Assembly: GCF_016808095.1 (NCBI RefSeq)
Contig: NC_068973.1
Span: 6,506,501-6,570,500, forward strand
Source of the DNA: Vigna angularis
Lineage: Eukaryota > Streptophyta > Magnoliopsida > Fabales > Fabaceae
Reading direction: 5' to 3'
DNA: 64,000 bases
Positions 58,001 to 64,000 of this stretch are shown here, piece by piece (within the stretch, counting starts at the first letter, position 1; the number at the start of each line of letters is the position of its first letter). The position numbers and the translations under genes were made by a program. Below the pieces are notes generated by a model, which saw only the letters and a list, made by a program, of their open reading frames with translations, searched no databases and was not told where the DNA came from.

Positions 58001-58046
58001 TGGATTGAAGTTAATCCAAATATTCTGTATTAATTGTCATACTGTT
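52022..58046. other. AT-rich spacer
   Basis: Six kilobases with no supported gene. The ORFs present are short, AT-driven and lack domains. A region of mixed complexity at about 55200-55620 and a GC-richer block at about 56020-56210 remain unassigned. Confidence 0.45.
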
Positions 58047-58197
58047 TGTTAACAGTATTTTACTTTTATGCTACTTATATACTCTTGTATACCAATGTCT
58101 TTGTTAATGAGAAATAACTCTCAGTTTCTCAATCTCTCTGTCATTCTATATTTTTTTTGCATCATTACCAATCCTTAACAGTGGTATCCAGATCAAG
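58047..58197 (+). mobile_element. Copia LTR (3' part at least) and primer-binding site
   Basis: The stretch ending ATCCTTAACA at 58180 is followed after one base by TGGTATCCAGAT (58182-58193), a degenerate form of the tRNA-Met primer-binding site TGGTATCAGAGC. A TATA-like TTATATACTC at 58076-58085 and a T/C-rich leader fit the U3/R/U5 layout. The true LTR start may be the TGTTAACA at 58047 or further upstream. Confidence 0.6.
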
Positions 58198-58277
58198 GTT
58201 GCGAAAACCTGTTAGAAGTGGTGTGAGGTTCCAGAAAACCTATTGAGAAGAGAAGAGAGCTTCGGGAAGGAGTTTTG

Positions 58278-60008
58278 ATGGCTACTGGAGGGATGATCTC
58301 AAGTAACCTACCGGTGTTTGACCGCAAAGGATTTGATGATTGGTGTGTCAAAATGGATACAATTCTTGGTTTCCAAGAAGTGGATGAGATCGTAAAGAAA
58401 GGTTTCAAAGAACCTTCAAACAATGATACAGATGAGGTGAAGAAGTCGTATAAAGAAAATAGGAAATTGGATTGCAAAGCTAGAATTCTTTTGCATCAGT
58501 GCATATCTGCTACGATATTCCAGAAAGTTTCAAAAGCTACCACGACAAAGGAGGTATGAGATATCTTACAAGAAGGCTATGGTAATTCTGGAAAAGTAAA
58601 GAAAGTTAGATTACAGTCTCTACAGAGACAATATGAACTTCTATGTATGGGCAACCAAGAAACAGTTGTAGAGTATATTGGGAGGATACAGGTCATAGTG
58701 AATGCAATGAGAGCCTTTGATAAGAATGTAAAAGATCGGAAGATTGTTGAAAAGATTCTTAGAACGCTAACTCCTTCGTATGATCATATAGTTGTTGCGA
58801 TAGAGGAGTGCAAGGATCTTGAAACCATGAGGGTTGAAGAGTTACAAAACTCACTGGAAGCACATGAACAGAGGCTGATTGAGAGAAGAAATACTGACAA
58901 AGGCATAAACCAAGCTTAACAGACCAGAGTTGAACAAAAGATAAAAGGTCGTGGAGCTGGAAGAGGTAGAGGACGTTCAAAAGTTGGATGAAGTGGAGGC
59001 ATAAATACAAATTCCTCTGAAAAATCTGGAGATGAAAATCGTAGCTATCAGAAGGAAGTAAATAAAAGAAGAGGAAGGCTATCCAGTGGCAGAGGCAGAG
59101 GCAGGAAAAACTATGATAAAAGAAGCATCCAGTGTTATACGTGTAATAAGTATGGGCATTATGCTTTAGAATGTTGGCACAATGAAACAGTGAAGAAAAG
59201 CAGCAAGAATGATGAAGCAAATCTTGCACAAGAAGACGCGTGTGAGACAGACTCAAACCACGTGTTACTGATGAGCACCATGAATCATGTAGAGGATGAC
59301 ATGTGTTGGAATCTTGACACAGGTTGTTCCAACCATATGACAGGAAAAAGAGAGTGGTTAATAGATCTTGACACAAGTATAAAGAGCAGTGTGCAATTTG
59401 CCGATAACAGCACAATCATGGTTGAGGGAGCTGGAAGAGTGTTGGTTTCACGCAGAAATGGCAAGCCAACATATATATGAATGATGTTTTGTATATTCCC
59501 ACAATGAGGAATAATTTGTTGAGTCTGGGGCAGCTTCTGGAGAAAGGATATACAATGTCCATGTAGCAAAATTACATAGAAGTATTTGACAGAAAGCAAC
59601 ATTCAGTCCTCAAGGCTCCCCTCTCTAGAAACAGAACATTCAAGGTAAATTTGAATACTATAACAATCCAATGCTTATCTACTGTGAGTGTCAAGGAAGA
59701 AGGATGGTTGTGGCACTATAGATTTGGACATCTGAACTTTAAGAGTTTGGGTCTTCTAAAACACAAAGAAATGGTGAAAGGAGTTCCGCTGATATCCATT
59801 CCCAGCAAAATATGTGAAGGTTGTGCTATTGGGAAACAAACCAGAAAGGAGTTCAAGAAGTATGCACACAAGAGAGCAAAGCAGCCTCTTGATGTGATCT
59901 ACTCAGACATATGTGTCCCTTCGATGTGCTATCAATTGGAGGTCACAAGTATTTCTTAGTTTTTGCAGATGAATGGACTCGAAAAATGTGGATTTACTTG
60001 TTAAAAGA
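58278..60008 (+). pseudogene. Ty1/copia gag-pol, 5' half, broken and truncated
   Basis: Domain order is as expected for copia. Gag starts at the ATG at 58278 (MATGGMISSNLPVFDRKGF) and is followed by UBN2-type Gag text and a basic RGRG stretch. The zinc knuckle is CYTCNKYGHYALEC (about 59135-59176) and the protease site is DTGCSNHM (about 59318-59341). A GAG-pre-integrase HYRFGHLNFKSL..C..C finger lies at about 59720-59835, then the start of integrase. Four in-frame stops (58557, 58917, 58989 and about 59564) and two frameshifts (near 59475 in a TA run, and near 59925) kill it. Coding similarity ends abruptly at 60008, where a hAT-like terminus begins. Integrase core, reverse transcriptase, RNase H and the 3' LTR are absent from the window. 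Confidence 0.92.
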
Positions 60009-60200
60009 TAGAGCTGTCAAAACGGGTAACCCGGCCCGACCCGATCCGATCCACCACGGGTTGATCACTTAGTGAGCCAACCCAACCCAACTCATTTATT
60101 AGCGAGCCGAAATTTTTTGAACCCAACCCGACCCATCACGGGTTGGTAGGTTAAATGGGTTGGTAGGTTAAATGGGTTGGTGGGTTAAACGGATTGACTC
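60009..60200 (+). mobile_element. hAT-like terminus inserted in copia integrase
   Basis: Starts TAGAGCTGTCAAAACGGGT, a typical plant hAT end. It continues with GC-rich subterminal words (CCCGACCCGATCC, CCAACCCAACCC, and repeated AGGTTAAATGGGTTGGT). The opposite end and the 8-bp duplication (left flank TTAAAAGA) were not found in the next kilobase, so the element is truncated or rearranged. Confidence 0.55.
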
Positions 60201-60747
60201 ATTGGCTCACTTAATTAATTTTTTTTCACCCTCTTCTTCTCATATTCTTATAACATGTTACTTTAAATTTTGAAAGTTAACCTTTCTAAACTTATTCGAG
60301 CATTTGAACAATTATTTGAAAATAAATTGTTAAAATCACTAAAAAAAGGTATAAGTTTTATTTTTACATGTTACAAATACTAGGAAAAATCAACATAAAA
60401 ATATTCATTTTTATTCTTACGGGATATGAGCATGGTTATGATAGGTGATAGAATCTGAATGGACTGACGTGTATTTTTTAGGATTGAAATATAAAATAAA
60501 TTATTTGTAAAATACTCTTTAATACTCAAATCATTAAAAAAAATATTTTTTTATGAGTAAAAAAGAATATATATGAGAATAAAAATGAATACTCCTAAAG
60601 AATAACATGAGGGTCTTCGTAGAATTTTCATAATTCTATGAATTTTATTGGCCCTTTTTGAATTGGTAAAATAAGGGCGTCGAGAAGATTCTGAAACTAC
60701 AAGACATTTTTTATTTCTGTATCGAAAGCACTAAGTGTTTTCGTTTA
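60201..60747. other. AT-rich filler between the hAT-like end and the MULE
   Basis: No ORF or motif recognised. It could be the interior of the truncated hAT-like element or of the original copia insertion. Confidence 0.4.
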
Positions 60748-61005
60748 GGTTTAATTGCTTCCTTAGTCCTAAGTTTGGTTGAATTGTGTCAAATTCATCC
60801 TCACTTTTAAAAAAGTTTCATTTTCGTCCTCACGTGGTATAAAAGTGTCAATTGAATCCAAACATTGAAAATATTTGTGTCAATGTAGTCATCTCCGTTA
60901 AATACACACTAACTGCGTTAAGTGGTTGATTATGTGGCACTAGCTTAGTAAAACGTGGCAAATGAGTCACTAATGACGTGTCAATGGCAAATGAGTCACG
61001 TTTAG
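60748..61005 (+). repeat. Probable long terminal repeat of the MULE
   Basis: The order GGTTTAATTGCTTCCTTAGT, then ATTCATCCTCACTTTTAAAA, then TTTCGTCCTCACGTGG, then GTCATCTCCGTTAA, ending in GACGTGTCAATGGC, matches the pattern of legume MULE terminal repeats. It includes a G-box-like CACGTGG and could serve as promoter for the GRF gene. Confidence 0.5.
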
Positions 61006-61129
61006 GGTATTTGTATGTGTGAACGAAAGCAGAACGCGTTTCTGAGTTGAGGAACGGTCAAAAATCGCAATTGGGGCTTTTGAAAGCAGAACGCGTCTGC
61101 TGATTTGGAAGCGTTTGGTGATTTGGAAT

Positions 61130-61420
61130 TGCGAAGTGGGTTCCATTCGAAGGTCCATTCGAAGGTACGTGTATGTTTGCTTTGGTTTGGTGTTTGCTTC
61201 GTGTGTGTGTTTGCTTTGGTCCATGCGAAGTGGGTTCCATTCGTTGGGTTTATGGTTGCTTTGGTGTGTGTGTTTGCTTCGTGTGTGTGTTTGCTTTTGT
61301 TGTGGTCCCCCATAAACTATTATCTCTGTTTGTTGTTGTCCCCCATTATGGGTGTTGTGTGTGGTCCCCCATTGTAAGTGTTGTGTGTGGTCCCCCATAA
61401 ACTATTATCTCTGTTCTTCG
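61130..61420 (+). repeat. Short imperfect repeats in the GRF gene leader
   Basis: TTTGCTTCGTGTGTGTGTTT and TTTGGTCCATGCGAAG-like words alternate at about 61160-61305. GTGGTCCCCCATAAACTATT occurs twice, with GTCCCCCATTRT variants between (about 61303-61415). Confidence 0.75.
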
Positions 61421-61513
61421 GTTTAGTGTTGGTTGAAGAAGTGTTGATTGGGGTTGGGTGAGAAAGCTTGGTTGTGAGGTTGTGTCGTTTTTTCGTTGGC
61501 TCAGGAAGTGGCA

Positions 61514-61995
61514 ATGTCATTGAATCATCAGTGTTGTTCGTCTTGCTCATGGGGGAGCTGTCGTGCCGTTTCATCCAGAGGATTGGTTCAAACTAACATA
61601 TGTCATTGTGGGGAAGTTGCTGTGTTGAGAGTGGCGAAAACTGTGAAGAACGAAGGCAAACAATTTTGGGGATGCCCTAATTACAAGGTTTGTTCAATGG
61701 TTGTAGTTTCATTTTATTGATTAGTTTATTTTTGAGTAATGAAATGTTTGTGGTTGGATGTTTTGAACAGCGGACTCGAAACGAAGAACTTCAAGGATGC
61801 AATTATTTTAAATGGTGCAATGAAGCTAATTTGGATGAAAGGGATACTATTATTGCTAGGCAAAGGAGGAAAATTATTAGTCTGGAGAAATCTGCTATGG
61901 TTTCTCAGAAATGGGAGAAGCAATTAACATGGATGTTATGTTTTATGGGGTTTATTAATGTCATCCTTGTTTGTATCTTGTTTAAAATTCCATGA
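61514..61995 (+). CDS. GRF-type zinc-finger protein with C-terminal coiled coil and membrane segment
   Basis: Two exons, 61514-61687 and 61771-61995, join in phase across a GT-AG intron to 132 aa. The GRF zinc-finger signature is complete: CHCGE, then a NEGKQFWGCPNYK block, then GCNYFKWC. It is followed by a charged helix (about ERDTIIARQRRKIISLEKSA) likely to form a short coiled coil. A hydrophobic segment near the C-terminus (WMLCFMGFINVILVCILF) should be a membrane anchor. GRF fingers bind single-stranded nucleic acid in several DNA-repair enzymes. This stand-alone plant type (At4g04775-like) has no known function and is common in legume genomes. The open frame and clean splice sites suggest recent selection or recent arrival. 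The location between a MULE-type end and a MULE transposase points to a transposon-borne gene. Confidence 0.8.
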
Positions 61996-62395
61996 CTATT
62001 TTGTATTAGACAATGTGTTGTATTAGACAGTTGTTGAAAATGAATGAAAAATCTCAATTTCTGCTTTCAATAGCTAATTGGCAGTGATATTGTTGAAGAA
62101 GGTGGATGTTGTATCAATAGTTAAGTTGTAGTGATATGGTTGAGACAGGAACAATTTGATGACAGCAACAATTTAATGGCTACTGTAGACAGTTATCAGT
62201 TGCAGTAAACTTGTGATAAATTCATTATGATTGTCCAAAGCTATTGCATTGCTTTATTACATACCGAACCGAATCTTACTTAAGAGAATTGGACAGTAGA
62301 AATCATTAAAAACAGAGGCTTAATCACCATTTCAACAGTAAATTTTTTTCCAATGCGAGTAATGAACTTGGAATGAGCGTTGACTTCATATTCTT

Positions 62396-62912
62396 TGGAC
62401 GAGCGTCCCCTTGTGCGCGCAGGGGGCGACGAGCGTCCGCTTGTTATGAACCGAGCGTGCGCTAGCTATGTGACGAGTGTCCTGGCGACGAGCGTCCTGG
62501 GCGACGAGCGTCCACTTGATGTATTCTGGATGAGCGTCTTGACGAGCGTCCATTTCATATTCTCTGGACGAGCGTCCTCTTGTGCGTGTAGGGAGCGACG
62601 AGCGTCCGCTTGCGATGAACCGAGCGTGCCCTTCCTATGTCACGAGCGTGTTGGGCGATGAGCGTCCTGGCGACGAGCGTCCTGAGCGACGAGCGTCCAA
62701 TTTCCTTCTAAGTCGCGACGAGCGTCCAATTTCCTTCTAAGTCGCGACGAGCGTCCTGAGCGATGAGCGTCCAATTTCCTTCTAAGTCGCGACGAGCGTC
62801 CAATTTCCTTCTAAGTCACGACGAGCGTCCAATTTCCTTCTAAGTCGCGACGAGCGTCCTGAGGGACGAGCGTCCTGAGGGACGAGCGTCCTGAGGGACG
62901 ACCGTCCTGAGT
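62396..62912. repeat. GACGAGCGTCC minisatellite
   Basis: By eye about 16 exact and 6 variant copies of GACGAGCGTCC, a near-palindrome (GGACG..CGTCC). They are organised into higher-order units, one with CAATTTCCTTCTAAGTCGC between cores and a longer one with CTTGTGCG and ATGAACCGAGCGTG. It is strikingly GC-rich for this window and lies between the 3' ends of the two convergent MULE genes. Confidence 0.92.
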
Positions 62913-63201
62913 GCAGATAGCTAAATGCAGCTGAATTCAAATTTGATGCAGTAGAAACAATATTGAAAATAACTAATACATAATATAAGATTCATCAGAA
63001 ACTGTGCTTCAAACGGCATATTGAATATAACATCAGAAACTGTGCTCCAAACTGGACATCATATTCATTGAACAGACAATACTTTGCTTCATCAAATAAT
63101 ACATCAGCACACAATACATATTGAAGTTTGTATCCAAAAAAAGGTGCTAGCCGAAACAAAGTACCAAAATACATATTAATAATAGCTAATGACTTTCTAA
63201 A

Positions 63202-64000
63202 TCAGTTTGAAGGTGCTGTGGCAGTTGGGTCAGCTGGTGTTGAAGTTGTCTGAGGTGCTGTTGTTGATGGCTGACTTTGTTGGGGTTCTTCAACCTCGCA
63301 TTGAGTAATTTGACTGGATTGAGTTGCATTTGGAGTTGTTGGAGCAGCTTGGGCAGCTTGTGGACAATTATTTCTTTTATGTCCAAGCTCTCTACATATG
63401 CCACATCTCTTACGTGTTCCACCTTGTCTTAGTTGAGTGTCATCTTTCTTAAGCTCCCAAGGCTCTAATCTTCTTTTCTTTTTCGGTCTACCAGGCAAAA
63501 TTCTCTTAGGTGGAGGCAACACATCAGGCATTGAAGTCATTTCCCACATATGAGCACCGTGGACTGGATATATCATTGGAAAGTATGTTTGTTCATAGGT
63601 TGACTTTGTAAACCAATGTGAGATGTAGTCTTCTCCATTGATGTTTAAAAATGTCATGGCAGTGAGGGCATGACAGCATGGGATTCCTGTTATACTCCAT
63701 TTCCTGCAACTACAGTCCACTTTATCTATGTCAACAACAAACTTGTCACCAATGTTGGAAGTGTGTCTCACTTCAAATAATTTCAATCCTGACCAGCTGG
63801 AAAATGAAATTTGGATTGAAGTGAGTAAGTAAAGTAAAGAAATTAAAACAAATAAAACTTCATATTATGAAATCATACCTAGGTATCCAATATTTTGTGT
63901 TGTTTAATTCCTTTTGAAATCGTTTATAAATTTTGGGGCAAAAGGAACCTTCATATGACCTTATCTTGTCTCTATTTCTTGTCCATCTCTTCATTAGATA
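63202..64000 (-). CDS. MuDR-type MULE transposase, C-terminal part (5' end beyond window)
   Basis: Two exons, 63879-64000 (continuing past the window) and 63202-63796, joined across a GT-AG intron in matching phase. The visible protein is about 239 aa. It starts inside the post-catalytic region (YLMKRWTRNRDKI) and contains a SWIM zinc finger, CSCRKWSITGIPCCHAL (CxC..CxH). A YFPMIYPVHG segment, a basic PGRPKKKRR stretch (probable nuclear signal) and a CCHC knuckle CGICRELGHKRNNC follow. The tail is Pro/Gln/Thr-rich. This is the usual C-terminal order of mudrA-like transposases. The DDE catalytic core would lie upstream, outside the window. No stop or frameshift is seen, so the copy may be recent or active. 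Confidence 0.93.

Larger units (their letters stand above)
60748..64000. mobile_element. Mutator-like element (MULE), left part; runs off the window
   Basis: The left end is a long terminal-repeat-type block (60748 to about 61000). Then come a plus-strand spliced GRF zinc-finger gene, a GC-rich minisatellite and a minus-strand mudrA-like transposase whose 5' part lies beyond the window. The two genes converge, as mudrA and mudrB do in maize MuDR. The far terminal repeat and the 9-bp duplication are out of view, so membership of the left block and the GRF gene in one element is inferred. Confidence 0.6.

Noticed and set aside
58759..59415. 218-aa minus-strand frame
   Set aside because: Antisense of copia gag/protease; no domain and no homology recognised.
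60970..61398. Overlapping 142- and 103-aa frames in the GRF gene leader
   Set aside because: They are low-complexity His/Thr/Asn-rich translations of short repeats; no start context or domain.
62380..62661. 93-aa frame with repeated DERPL
   Set aside because: Product of translating the GACGAGCGTCC minisatellite; breaks when the repeat changes phase.
62396..62912. CRISPR-like array
   Set aside because: Spacers are themselves repeats of irregular length, there are no cas genes, and the genome is eukaryotic.

Overview
The window is nuclear DNA of a flowering plant, most likely a phaseoloid legume close to Vigna or Phaseolus. This rests on GT-AG spliced genes, very AT-rich spacers with long (AT)n tracts, a eukaryotic tRNA-Thr, and proteins and repeat families that look legume-like. 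The species assignment is inference. Only three ordinary host protein genes and one tRNA gene are present. About three quarters of the window is AT-rich spacer and transposon debris at several stages of decay.

Layout. (i) 1-13 kb: a plus-strand gene for a NUP1/NUP136-type nuclear-basket nucleoporin (8 supported exons, 705 aa). Its introns are swollen by a MULE-like MITE, two decayed copia 3' ends and another retroelement scrap; a tRNA-Thr(AGT) follows. (ii) 13-21 kb: AT-rich spacer with five long (AT)n arrays and small MITEs. (iii) 21-24.5 kb: a complete 7-exon bHLH transcription factor of the LRL/RHL1 (bHLH66/69) class. (iv) 25-34.8 kb: spacer with two hAT-like MITEs (one with a perfect 8-bp target duplication), a dead copia gag and MULE end debris. 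(v) 34.8-40.2 kb: a three-level nest, in which a solo LTR is interrupted by a 5S-derived Cassandra-like foldback element, itself interrupted by a second solo LTR. All three levels have perfect 5-bp target duplications. (vi) 43.5-45.3 kb: an intronless minus-strand CIPK6-type kinase gene with G-box/ABRE motifs upstream. (vii) 47.7-50.3 kb: a second solo LTR of the outer family, in inverse orientation. (viii) 58-60 kb: the 5' half of a dead copia element, cut off by a hAT-like terminus. (ix) 60.7-64 kb: a Mutator-like element running off the window. It carries a mudrA-like transposase (minus strand, C-terminal part) facing a small spliced GRF zinc-finger/transmembrane gene (plus strand), with a GACGAGCGTCC minisatellite between them.

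The host genes do not form a pathway: a nuclear pore basket protein, a root-hair-type bHLH regulator and a calcium-sensor (CBL)-dependent kinase. The most notable biology lies in the mobile DNA: the two-gene MULE with its minisatellite, the Cassandra foldback whose arms differ by loss of the 5S-like block, and tandem hairpins in the innermost LTR whose stems show compensatory base changes.
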